DNA from: Betaproteobacteria bacterium UBA5582
GTDB taxonomy: Bacteria > Pseudomonadota > Gammaproteobacteria > Burkholderiales > Rhodocyclaceae
NCBI GenBank assembly: GCA_002425245.1
Contig: DILW01000076.1
Coordinates: 366-43,447 of the forward strand
DNA length: 43,082 bases
Direction: 5' to 3'
In this document: positions 32,101 through 39,735 of the stretch, in pieces
Layout: every line of letters begins with the position of its first letter
Numbering within the stretch: position 1 is the first letter of the stretch
Notes under the pieces: generated by a model
Seen by the model: the letters and a program-made list of their open reading frames with translations, nothing else
What the model was told of the DNA's origin: nothing
Databases searched by the model: none
Position numbers and translations under genes: made by a program

Positions 32101-33196
32101 TTTCACGCTCGCCTCGCTGGCCCGGCGCAAGACCCGGAACCTCGGCCTGCTTGTCGTCTACACGCTGCTCGTCTTCGTCCTGGCGTCGCTGACGCTCTAT
32201 TCCAACGCGCTGCGCAGCGAGGCGAAATACGTGCTCGCCGGTTCGCCCGAGGTCATCCTGCAGCGCATGGTTGCCGGCCGCCACGACCTGATTCCGCCCG
32301 GCTATCTCGAAAAGATTGGCCGCATCCGCGGCGTGCAGAAGAAGGAAGGGCGGCTCTGGGGCTATTACTACGACCCGGTGCTCAAGGCCAACTACACCTT
32401 CATGGCACGCCCGGCCAGCGAGGTCGCCGACGGCAGCATCATGGTCGGCGAGGCGCTGGCCCGCGAGCGCGGCCTGGCCAGGAACAACACGATTTCCTTC
32501 CGCTCCTATTCAGGCAAGTTGTTCAGCTTCGAGGTGGCGGCGGTGCTGTCCCCCGATTCGGAGCTGCTGTCGGCTGACCTGGTGCTGCTTTCGGAAGGCG
32601 ATTTCCGCCGCTTCTTCGAGTACCCGGACGGCCACTACACCGACATCGCGCTGTCGGTCGCCAATCCGCAGGAGGTGCGCAACGTCGCCGCCAAGCTGAC
32701 GGCAACCTTGCCCGATTCGCGGCCGATCCTGCGCGAGGAGGTGCAGCGTACCTACCAGAGCGTCTTCGACTGGCGCGAGGGCATCCTGCTGACGGTGCTC
32801 GCCGGTGCCATCCTGGCCTTCGCCATTCTCGCCTGGGAAAAGGCTTCCGGGCTGTCGGCCGAGGAAAAACGCGAGATCGGCATCCTCAAGGCGATCGGCT
32901 GGGAAACCGGCGACGTCATCCGGATGAAGATTTGGGAAGGCCTGCTGATTTCGCTGACCGCCTTCCTCGGCGGCTTCCTCGCCGCCTACGTGCACGTCTT
33001 CCACTTCGGCGCGGCGGTCTTTACGCCGGTGCTCAAGGGCTGGTCGGTGCTCTATCCGAAATTCGCGCTGGTCCCGGCGGTCGACGGCCTGCAGGTGGCG
33101 ACGCTGTTCTTCTTCACGGTGTTTCCGTACACGGCGGCGATTCTGGTGCCGATCTGGCGGGCGGCGATCACCGACCCCGACGCGGTGATGCGATGA
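32051..33196 (+). CDS. FtsX-type ABC transporter permease
   Basis: A 381-aa MacB/LolC-type permease: one membrane helix near residues 30-50, a large periplasmic domain (about residues 55-235) and three helices in the C-terminal third (about 238-260, 295-320, 342-368), ending in IWRAAITDPDAVMR. The cytoplasmic coupling segment EEKREIGILKAIGWETGDVIRMK is typical of FtsX domains. ATG at 32051 or 32063; both overlap the previous gene. Its ATPase follows. Family members are mechanotransmission or lipoprotein-type machines, not classical importers, and the substrate here is unknown. Confidence 0.85.
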   Translation: MTKPMSPWLEKQRHLIDFTLASLARRKTRNLGLLVVYTLLVFVLASLTLYSNALRSEAKYVLAGSPEVILQRMVAGRHDLIPPGYLEKIGRIRGVQKKEGRLWGYYYDPVLKANYTFMARPASEVADGSIMVGEALARERGLARNNTISFRSYSGKLFSFEVAAVLSPDSELLSADLVLLSEGDFRRFFEYPDGHYTDIALSVANPQEVRNVAAKLTATLPDSRPILREEVQRTYQSVFDWREGILLTVLAGAILAFAILAWEKASGLSAEEKREIGILKAIGWETGDVIRMKIWEGLLISLTAFLGGFLAAYVHVFHFGAAVFTPVLKGWSVLYPKFALVPAVDGLQVATLFFFTVFPYTAAILVPIWRAAITDPDAVMR

Positions 33197-33867
33197 TCGA
33201 ACTGAGCAACATCCGCAAGGCCTTCAACCAGGGCCGCAGCAACGAGTACTGGGCGCTGCACGGCATCGACCTCAGCATCGAGGCCGGCAAGGTGACCGCC
33301 TTCCGCGGTCCGAGCGGTTCCGGCAAGACCACGCTGCTGACCATCGTCGGCTGCCTGAGCCGGCCGACCAGCGGCCGCGTACGTTTCAAGGGCGAGGACA
33401 TCTCGGCCTTGCCCGAGCGCTTTCTGACCGACATCCGCCGGCAGAGCTTCGGCTTCGTCTTTCAGCAGTTCAACCTGATCAAGGGTCTGTCGGCGCTGGA
33501 GAACGTGATCCTGCCGGCCTTTCCCAGCGGCCGGCCGCGCGCCGAGCTGGTCGCCCGGGCCGACGAGTTGTTTGCGCGCCTGCAGCTGGCGCACCGTGCG
33601 CAGGCCAAGGTGGAATGGCTGTCCGGCGGCGAGCAGCAGCGTGTGGCCATCGCCCGGGCGCTGATCAACGATCCCGAGGTGATCATCGCCGACGAGCCGA
33701 CCGCCAATCTCGATACCGCGCTGTCGATGGAGTTCATGGCCATCCTCGAAGGCTTCACCGCCGCCGGCAAGACCGTGCTGCTGACCAGCCACGACCCGCT
33801 GGTGGTCGAGTCGAGCGCCGTCCATCGCGTCGTCGGCATGCGCGACGGCCGGCTGATTGGCGACTGA
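33193..33867 (+). CDS. ABC transporter ATP-binding protein (MacB/LolD type)
   Basis: A 224-aa ATPase with RGPSGSGKTTLL (Walker A, near residue 40), Q-loop FGFVFQQFNLIKGL, signature LSGGEQQRVAIARAL, Walker B VIIADEP and the switch TSHDPL. The FQQFNLI block and the overall length place it with LolD/MacB ATPases that partner FtsX-type permeases. ATGA overlap with the permease and TGATG overlap with the next gene show tight coupling. Confidence 0.9.
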   Translation: MIELSNIRKAFNQGRSNEYWALHGIDLSIEAGKVTAFRGPSGSGKTTLLTIVGCLSRPTSGRVRFKGEDISALPERFLTDIRRQSFGFVFQQFNLIKGLSALENVILPAFPSGRPRAELVARADELFARLQLAHRAQAKVEWLSGGEQQRVAIARALINDPEVIIADEPTANLDTALSMEFMAILEGFTAAGKTVLLTSHDPLVVESSAVHRVVGMRDGRLIGD

Positions 33868-34874
33868 TGCTGTTCCAGCCGGCAATCATCGCGCTGTTGC
33901 TGGCGGCCGGCCTGGCCGTGCTGATGCTGCTGCTGGCGACGCCCTTCGCGCTGCAGGTGATCCGCCGCTGGGACATGAGCAGCGGTTCGGAATTCCAGCT
34001 GATGCTGGAGCGCCGCACCTACCTGTTCTCGACGCTGGTCTCCTTCGTCCTCGTCGTCCAGCTCGGCGCCTTGCTGCTCTTCGTGTTCAACGCCGACCGC
34101 CTGGCGGCGATGTTCGTCGGCGCCATGTGCGCGGTCGGTGCCTTGAACGTCAACGAATGGGGTTTCCCGGCGCTGATCGCGCAGATGATCGTTTTCTTCC
34201 TGGCCGCCGCCTGGCTGGCGATCAACCATGTCGACACGCAGGCGCGCGACTACCCGCTGGTGCGCATCAAGTACGGCCTGCTGATCGTCCTGCTGCCCTT
34301 CCTGGCCGCTTCGTTGTGGCTGCAGTTCCGCTATTTCTCGGGGCTCAAGGCGAACGTCATCACCTCCTGCTGTGGCAGCATGTTCTCGACCGAAGCCGAA
34401 TCGATTGCCGGCGATCTGTCGGCGCTACCGCCGCTGCCGGCAATCTGGCTGTTCTACACGACGATGGTGCTGACGACGTTGCTCGCCTTGTGGCACTGGC
34501 GTCGCCACGGGGCAATCAGCGGCGGGCTGCTGGCGCTGCTCAGCGCGGCCGGATTCATCGTGGCCATGACCGGTGTGTTGTCCTTCGTCTCGCTCTACAT
34601 CTACGAGCATCCGCATCACCATTGCCCGTTCTGCATCCTCAAGCCGGAGTACGACTACCGCGGCTACGCGCTCTACCTGCCGCTGTTCGCGGCGACGGCG
34701 GCGGGTCTGGGTGCCGGCGCCATCCAGACGTTCGCCCGGGTGGCCAGCCTGCGCGCCATCGTGCCCCGGGTTTCCGCCCGCCTGGCGGCCCTGACCGCGG
34801 CCGGCTTCCTGCTCTTTACCGTCGTTGCCACCGGCTTCGTGCTGGCGTCCAACCTGATCCTGATCGAGCACTGA
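33867..34874 (+). CDS. polytopic membrane protein with His/Cys cluster, unknown
   Basis: A 335-aa protein with about eight hydrophobic segments. Two conserved-looking metal or thiol sites face the same part of the protein: SCCGSMF (Cys168, Cys169) and EHPHHHCPFC (His248, His250-252, Cys253, Cys256), the latter at the end of a membrane helix. The C-terminal helices follow KPEYDYRGY. I know of no named family with this pattern. Position between an FtsX-type ABC pair and a thioredoxin-like lipoprotein, within a copper island, suggests metal or disulfide handling at the membrane. That is inference. Confidence 0.7.
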   Translation: MLFQPAIIALLLAAGLAVLMLLLATPFALQVIRRWDMSSGSEFQLMLERRTYLFSTLVSFVLVVQLGALLLFVFNADRLAAMFVGAMCAVGALNVNEWGFPALIAQMIVFFLAAAWLAINHVDTQARDYPLVRIKYGLLIVLLPFLAASLWLQFRYFSGLKANVITSCCGSMFSTEAESIAGDLSALPPLPAIWLFYTTMVLTTLLALWHWRRHGAISGGLLALLSAAGFIVAMTGVLSFVSLYIYEHPHHHCPFCILKPEYDYRGYALYLPLFAATAAGLGAGAIQTFARVASLRAIVPRVSARLAALTAAGFLLFTVVATGFVLASNLILIEH

Positions 34875-34875
34875 C

Positions 34876-35367
34876 ATGCGTTTCCTGCCTTTTGTCCTGG
34901 TCTGCCTGCTTGCCGCTTGCGGTGGCGATGCGCCGACTGCCCAGATCAACGTCGGCAGCCCGGCGCCGGCATTCCGGACGGTCGATGCCGCCGGCAAACC
35001 GGCCGACTTTCCCGCGTCCTTCGCCGGCAAACCCCTGGTCATCCGTTTCTGGGCCGACTGGTGCAAGTACTGCGAGGGCGAGATGAAGGCCATCGAGCAG
35101 GTCTATCGGCGCCAGCAAGCCAGTGGCTTGACCATACTCGCGGTCAACGCCGGGCAGGATGCAAAAACGGTCAATGCCTTCATGCACAAGATCGGCGTCA
35201 GTTACCCGGCGCTGCTTGACGAATCGTCGGCGATTGCCCGCAGCTACGGCGTCGTCGGCCTGCCGACCACCTTCTTCGTCGATGGCAACGGCGTCATCCG
35301 CGGCAAGATCGTCGGCGAGGCCGACGAGGCGACCTTCGAGCGCCACGCCATGGCGCTACTCAAATGA
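34876..35367 (+). CDS. TlpA-like thioredoxin-fold lipoprotein
   Basis: A 163-aa periplasmic thiol-disulfide protein. A lipoprotein signal with lipobox LAAC (Cys15) is followed by a TlpA/ResA-type domain: FWADWCKYCEGE with Cys63 and Cys66, and cis-Pro in VGLPTTFFV near residue 131. Such proteins reduce apocytochrome or apo-copper-protein cysteines, and TlpA is known to keep SCO and CuA sites reduced in Bradyrhizobium. It lies one base after the membrane protein and four bases overlap the next gene. Confidence 0.87.
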   Translation: MRFLPFVLVCLLAACGGDAPTAQINVGSPAPAFRTVDAAGKPADFPASFAGKPLVIRFWADWCKYCEGEMKAIEQVYRRQQASGLTILAVNAGQDAKTVNAFMHKIGVSYPALLDESSAIARSYGVVGLPTTFFVDGNGVIRGKIVGEADEATFERHAMALLK

Positions 35368-35546
35368 GCGACCAAGGCCAGTGCGACCTGTGCGGGCTCG
35401 ACGTCGGCGCCCGGCCTTTCCTGCTGGAAACACCGGAGCGCCAGTACCGCTTCTGCTGCGAGGGCTGCCGCGGCATCTACGAGATGCTGCATGACATCCG
35501 GCAGACGCCGGTTCAGAATCTGGATGAAGACAAGAAAGATCGCTGA
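35364..35546 (+). CDS. free-standing CcoI-type metal-binding domain
   Basis: A 60-aa cytoplasmic protein with CDLC (Cys7, Cys10) and RFCCEGCRGIY (Cys31, Cys32, Cys35). This is the pattern of the metal-binding domain normally fused to the N-terminus of CcoI/FixI copper ATPases. Here it is a separate gene about 1 kb before an ATPase that lacks it. The acidic/basic tail (NLDEDKKDR) carries no further motif. It could deliver copper to the ATPase or sense it. Confidence 0.75.
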   Translation: MSDQGQCDLCGLDVGARPFLLETPERQYRFCCEGCRGIYEMLHDIRQTPVQNLDEDKKDR

Positions 35547-35558
35547 AAGGACAGAACC

Positions 35559-35936
35559 ATGATTACCGATGAAATGCTGAAGAACATGCCGCACATGATG
35601 ATGAACGGCGCCAGCCAGGTCATGAAGAAGCCGCTGAGCAGCGGCGCGATGATGGCCGGAGCCGGCTTCGCCGCCGGCAAGGGGCTGCTCGGCGGGGCGC
35701 TGCTGCGCAACCCGCTGACCCTGCTGGCGGTCGGCGCGGCCGGTGGGGTGGTCGCCGGCTTCCTGCTGTTCAAGTACCAGAAGGAAATCGTCGACGGGCT
35801 GTCGAAAGCCAGCGGCATGAGCCGCGATTTCGCGCTGCAGCAGAAGGAAAACCTCGCCGACCTGATGGCCGAGGCCGAAGAGAAGATCGAAGGCGTCAGG
35901 CCGCCAGCCGCCGCCGACAATCCGCCGGTGGCCTGA
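35559..35936 (+). CDS. Met-rich glycine-zipper membrane protein, unknown
   Basis: A 125-aa protein. The first 32 residues hold nine Met and one His (MITDEMLKNMPHMMMNG...), a composition seen in Cu(I)-binding segments. A Gly/Ala-rich stretch with small-residue spacing (AGAGFAAGKGLLGG) and one or two hydrophobic helices (about residues 52-71) follow, then a charged helix (KENLADLMAEAEEKIEG). A good AAAGGA precedes the start. I do not recognise a named family; the role in copper is suggested by composition and neighbours only. Confidence 0.62.
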   Translation: MITDEMLKNMPHMMMNGASQVMKKPLSSGAMMAGAGFAAGKGLLGGALLRNPLTLLAVGAAGGVVAGFLLFKYQKEIVDGLSKASGMSRDFALQQKENLADLMAEAEEKIEGVRPPAAADNPPVA

Positions 35937-35946
35937 GGGAGGGCGT

Positions 35947-36531
35947 ATGGCGCATACCGACGAACTGGCGCGGCGCATCGCCGTGCTTTACCGCGGCCCG
36001 GGTTTCCTGCGCCTGGGCCTGCCCGACGAACTGTGCCGGCCCGAAGTCGCCCTGGCCGTCACGCGCAGCCTCCCGGCCACGCCCGGCGTCGCCGCGGCTA
36101 CGGTCGACCCCGACGGACGGCGCGTTTCCATCCGTTTCGAGGCGTCTACGGTCAGCGCCGGCCAGGTGGCGCGGGCGCTGTTCGCCTTGCTGGCCGGGTT
36201 GCCGGCGGCCGGCGAATCGGCTACCGAGCCGCCGGTCAGCCTGTCCAACGGCCTGCAGCCGGTGCTTGACCGCGTCAAGGCTCTGCTGACACCGGCCACG
36301 CCGCCGGCCGAGGGGTCGCTGCAGGCGCGTTTCCAGCCGTTGGTGGAGAGTGCGCTGACCGAGAAGGCCATCGTCAATTTCTTCAACGACATCGTCGCCT
36401 TCTATCTGATCAAGACGCACTGGGAGCTGATCACCAGGCGCTGGCTGCAGAACCCGGTTGCCTACAGCAACGCCTGGTTGACGGTGTTCTACCTGGTCTT
36501 TCTGCTGGTCCGCTACCGCAAGAGCCAATGA
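35947..36531 (+). CDS. HMA-like protein with C-terminal membrane segment
   Basis: A 194-aa protein. Residues about 10-90 (LYRGPGFLRLGLP...LPATPGVAAATVDPDGRRVSIRF) resemble a heavy-metal-associated ferredoxin-like fold that has lost the CxxC motif. A linker leads to a conserved-looking C-terminal part (KAIVNFFNDIVAFYLIKTHWE..RWLQNP) and a final hydrophobic helix near residues 172-188. It overlaps the ATPase gene by ATGA, so it is probably an accessory subunit or regulator of that pump. Function unproven. Confidence 0.62.
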   Translation: MAHTDELARRIAVLYRGPGFLRLGLPDELCRPEVALAVTRSLPATPGVAAATVDPDGRRVSIRFEASTVSAGQVARALFALLAGLPAAGESATEPPVSLSNGLQPVLDRVKALLTPATPPAEGSLQARFQPLVESALTEKAIVNFFNDIVAFYLIKTHWELITRRWLQNPVAYSNAWLTVFYLVFLLVRYRKSQ

Positions 36532-38954
36532 AACACTTTCGCATCGCCCATCGTCTGGTCCGGCGCATTCGCGTCATTGCTCCGTCGCTGATCGGCGAGC
36601 AGGAGCGTTGCTACATCCTGGAAATCCTGTTGCGCAAGCATCCGGCGGTGCGTGAGGTCGGCGTGGTGGCGGAGATCGGTTCGCTGACCGTGCGCTACGA
36701 CCCCGCCGCGCTTCCGGAAGCGCGGCTGCTGGCGACGCTCGACGCCATTCTCGGCAACCTGCTGGCGGCACCGAAAGTGGAGACGCCGGCGGCGCCGGTC
36801 GACGGCCCGGTCAGCGAATGTTCGCTGGCGGTCGAGGGCATGAGTTGCGCCTCCTGTGCGCTGCTGATCGAGATGAAACTGAAGCGCGACCCGCGCGTGC
36901 GCTCGGCGGTGGTCAACTTCGCTGCGGCGACGCTGACCGTGCATGGCGTTATCAACCGCGACGGGATCAGCGACGTGGTTCGCCGCCTGGGTTACGAGGC
37001 CCGGCCGATGGACACGCTGGCCCAGCGTCGTCTGCTGGTCGAGCGCGAGAAGGCGCGTGTCGAGGAAGCCAGAAAGCGCTTGGTCCAGTCGGCGCTGATG
37101 ACCGTGCCGGTGATGGTTTCCGGGATGCTGATGCACCGCTCGCCGGCCTTGCGCGTGATGGAGTTCGCGCTGTCGAGCGCGATCCTGTTCGGCAGCAGCA
37201 ACAGCATCTTCCGCAAGGCCTGGGCGCTGGCACGGCAGGGCGAGGCAAACATGGACACGCTGATCGCCATCGGCTCCGGAGCCGCCTGGGCCTACAGCAT
37301 TCCGGGCGTGTTCAAAATGCATCACCACGTCTATTTCGAGTCGGCCGCCGGCATCTGCACCTTCGTCCTGCTCGGCCGCTACATGGAAGAGCGGGCCAAG
37401 GGCAAGGCCGGCGAGGCGATCCGCAAACTGATCGAACTGCAGCCGGAAACCGCGCTGCGCGTCGAGGCCGACGGCAGCGAACGCGAAGTGCCGATCGACG
37501 ACGTGCAGATCGGCGACCTTCTGCGCGTACGCGCCGGCGACAAGGTGCCGACCGATGGCCGGATCGTCGCCGGCCATTCCAGCATCGACGAGGCGATGAT
37601 TACCGGCGAATCGCTGCCGGTGGCCAAGGGCGAGGGCGACGCGGTGATTGGCGGCTGCCTCAACGGCAACGGCAGCTTCACCTTGCGCGTCAGCGCCATC
37701 GGCGGCGACACCGTGCTCGCCGGCATCGTCAAGCTGGTCGATCAAGCTCAGGGCAGCAAGCTGCCGGTGCAGAAACTGGCCGACCGTATTTCGGCACGCT
37801 TCGTACCGGCGGTCGGCGGTATCGCCGGGCTGACCTTCGCCGGCTGGGGGCTGGCCGGGGCGCCGGTATCGGCGGCGCTGGCGCATTCGGTCGCCGTGCT
37901 GCTGATCGCCTGTCCCTGCGCCCTCGGCCTGGCGACGCCGACGGCGATCATGGTCGGCACCGGCCAGGCGGCCAAACGCGGGATTTTCATCCGCCACGGC
38001 GAGGCCCTGGAAACCGCCGCCAAGCTGACTACCGTGGTCTTCGACAAGACCGGGACGATCACCGAAGGCAAGCCGGTGGTGACCGATTCCTTCATCCTGG
38101 CCGAGCTTGACGAGGCCTATCTGCTCAGTCTGGTCCACGCCGCCGAGGCCGGATCGGGGCATTTCCTGGCGCGGGCGCTGACCGACTGGTGTCGCCCGCG
38201 CCTGACCAGCAACTTGCCGGTAGAGGACTTTCTGGTCCGCCCCGGGCAGGGCCTGACCGCATCGGTTGGCGGGCGCGCTGTCGTCATCGGCAACGCCGGC
38301 CTGCTCGACGCCGAGGGTATCGTTCCGGAAATGCTGGCTGAACTCGCCGAACACTGGGCGGCACAGGGCAAGACGCCGGTCTTCGTCGCGGTCGATGGCA
38401 AGGCGGTGGCTATTTTTGCGATAGCCGACCAGGCGCGTGCCGGTGCCCATGAAACGATCGCCCAACTTCACCAGCTCGGGCTGAAAACCGTGATGGCGAC
38501 CGGCGACGTCGACGCGGTGGCGCATCACGTCGCTCGCCAGGTCGGCATCGAACGGGTGGTCGCCCGCGCCACGCCGGCCGGCAAGCTGGCCGTCATCCGC
38601 GAACTGCAGGCGGCCGGCGAGCGGGTCGGCATGATCGGCGACGGCATCAACGACGCCCCGGCGCTGGCCGCCGCCGACGTCGGTTTCGCCATCGGCGGCG
38701 GTGCCGACATCGCTGTCGAATCGGCCGACGTCACCCTGGTCGGCGGCGACATCGCCCGCGTCGCCGCGGGCATCGACCTGTCGCGGCGATCGATGGCGAT
38801 CATCCGCCAGAACCTGTTCTGGGCGCTCGGCTACAACGTCGTCGCCATCCCGGTCGCCGCCGCTGGCCGCCTCAACCCGATGATTGCGGCAGCGGCAATG
38901 GCGATGAGCTCGGTGTCGGTGGTGGCCAATTCGTTCAGGTTGCAGAAGGATTGA
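36528..38954 (+). CDS. Cu+-type P1B ATPase
   Basis: An 808-aa copper-exporting ATPase. The N-terminus has a degenerate HMA-like domain without Cys pair (residues 1-80) and then a classical HMA domain with GMSCASC (Cys107, Cys110). Eight membrane helices carry the CPC motif (Cys462, Cys464). The actuator has TGES (Thr359), the phosphorylation site is Asp506 in DKTGTIT, and GDGINDAPAL is present. CPC fits Cu+/Ag+. It resembles CcoI/CopA2-type pumps that load periplasmic cuproproteins, but the Cys-rich CcoI N-terminal domain is absent and encoded separately at 35364. Its stop overlaps the next ATG (TGATG). Confidence 0.92.
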   Translation: MKHFRIAHRLVRRIRVIAPSLIGEQERCYILEILLRKHPAVREVGVVAEIGSLTVRYDPAALPEARLLATLDAILGNLLAAPKVETPAAPVDGPVSECSLAVEGMSCASCALLIEMKLKRDPRVRSAVVNFAAATLTVHGVINRDGISDVVRRLGYEARPMDTLAQRRLLVEREKARVEEARKRLVQSALMTVPVMVSGMLMHRSPALRVMEFALSSAILFGSSNSIFRKAWALARQGEANMDTLIAIGSGAAWAYSIPGVFKMHHHVYFESAAGICTFVLLGRYMEERAKGKAGEAIRKLIELQPETALRVEADGSEREVPIDDVQIGDLLRVRAGDKVPTDGRIVAGHSSIDEAMITGESLPVAKGEGDAVIGGCLNGNGSFTLRVSAIGGDTVLAGIVKLVDQAQGSKLPVQKLADRISARFVPAVGGIAGLTFAGWGLAGAPVSAALAHSVAVLLIACPCALGLATPTAIMVGTGQAAKRGIFIRHGEALETAAKLTTVVFDKTGTITEGKPVVTDSFILAELDEAYLLSLVHAAEAGSGHFLARALTDWCRPRLTSNLPVEDFLVRPGQGLTASVGGRAVVIGNAGLLDAEGIVPEMLAELAEHWAAQGKTPVFVAVDGKAVAIFAIADQARAGAHETIAQLHQLGLKTVMATGDVDAVAHHVARQVGIERVVARATPAGKLAVIRELQAAGERVGMIGDGINDAPALAAADVGFAIGGGADIAVESADVTLVGGDIARVAAGIDLSRRSMAIIRQNLFWALGYNVVAIPVAAAGRLNPMIAAAAMAMSSVSVVANSFRLQKD

Positions 38955-39655
38955 TGGATCACAGCCAGCATCAGGCAATCGGCGAACTTTCCTACTGGCT
39001 GGCCTTCATGACCGGCCTGCTCGGCAGCGGGCATTGCCTGGGCATGTGCGGCGGGCTGGTTTCGGCCTTCTTCATGCGCCTTGGTGCCAAGGGTGTCTGG
39101 CCTTACCTGGCCTACCATGCGGCGCGCGTCGGCATCTACGCCATTGTCGGCATGATTGCCGCTGCCGTCGGCGCGGTGCTGGTGGCGACCGGTCAGTTCG
39201 GCAAGTTCCAGGGCATCCTGCAGATCGTGGCGGGCGTCGTCGTCATCCTGCTCGGTCTCGATCTGCTCGGCGTCTCGCCCTGGCGCAACAGCCTCGGTTT
39301 TGCGCCGGTCGCCTGGTTGCGCCGGCAGTTCGGCCAGGCTGCCCAGCGCGGTCCGGTGCTCGGCGCGATGATTGGCGGCGCGATCAACGGCCTGATGCCG
39401 TGCTCGATGACCATGGCGATGGCGGTCAAGGCGACCACAGCGCCGAGCGTCGTCGAGGGCGGCTTGCTGTTGCTGGCATTTGGCGCCGGCACGCTGCCAT
39501 CGATGCTCTCCGCGTCCTTTCTGTTCGGCCGCCTGGGGCCGCGCCTGCGCGGCTGGTTGCTCAAGGGGGCGGCGCTGTTCGTGATTGCGCTGGGGATTTC
39601 GACCTTGTGGCAAGGCCTGAGCTACTACGCGGTGATGCATCGCTTGCTGGGTTGA
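38954..39655 (+). CDS. DsbD_2/TauE-SafE-like membrane protein with GHCxGMCGG
   Basis: A 233-aa membrane protein with about six helices. The first helix ends in GSGHCLGMCGG (His27, Cys28, Met31, Cys32), and a second short motif MPCSM lies near residue 154. Databases often label such proteins sulfite exporters, but this subgroup is usually next to CcoI/CopA-type ATPases and cytochrome oxidase genes, as here, and looks like the transmembrane part of DsbD. A copper or thiol role is more likely than sulfite export. ATG at 38954 overlaps the ATPase stop. Confidence 0.78.
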   Translation: MDHSQHQAIGELSYWLAFMTGLLGSGHCLGMCGGLVSAFFMRLGAKGVWPYLAYHAARVGIYAIVGMIAAAVGAVLVATGQFGKFQGILQIVAGVVVILLGLDLLGVSPWRNSLGFAPVAWLRRQFGQAAQRGPVLGAMIGGAINGLMPCSMTMAMAVKATTAPSVVEGGLLLLAFGAGTLPSMLSASFLFGRLGPRLRGWLLKGAALFVIALGISTLWQGLSYYAVMHRLLG

Positions 39656-39656
39656 G

Positions 39657-39701
39657 TGCGACAATTTGCCGCAGTTGGGCTCAATCGATCGGCGCTAATA
39701 T
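39657..39701 (+). promoter_or_regulatory. dyad-controlled promoter of the nosL pair
   Basis: TGCGACA-ATT-TGCCGCA (39657-39673) is an inverted repeat with one mismatch of the same type as the dyads near the response regulator. TAATAT (39696-39701) lies 31 bp from its centre, identical to the two other sites. A separate promoter here would let the two NosL genes be expressed apart from the rest of the island. Confidence 0.55.
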
Positions 39702-39735
39702 TCCCCGATACCAATTTCATCCAGGGAGAAACCGC

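Noticed and set aside
36513..38978. An 821-codon open frame antisense to the copper ATPase gene
   Set aside because: Its composition (very rich in Arg, Gly, His, Asp) is that of a shadow frame in GC-rich DNA, and the plus-strand frame has every P-type ATPase motif.
38954..39655. Sulfite/taurine exporter
   Set aside because: The GHCxGMCGG motif and the copper ATPase neighbour fit the DsbD_2-like subgroup better than anion export.
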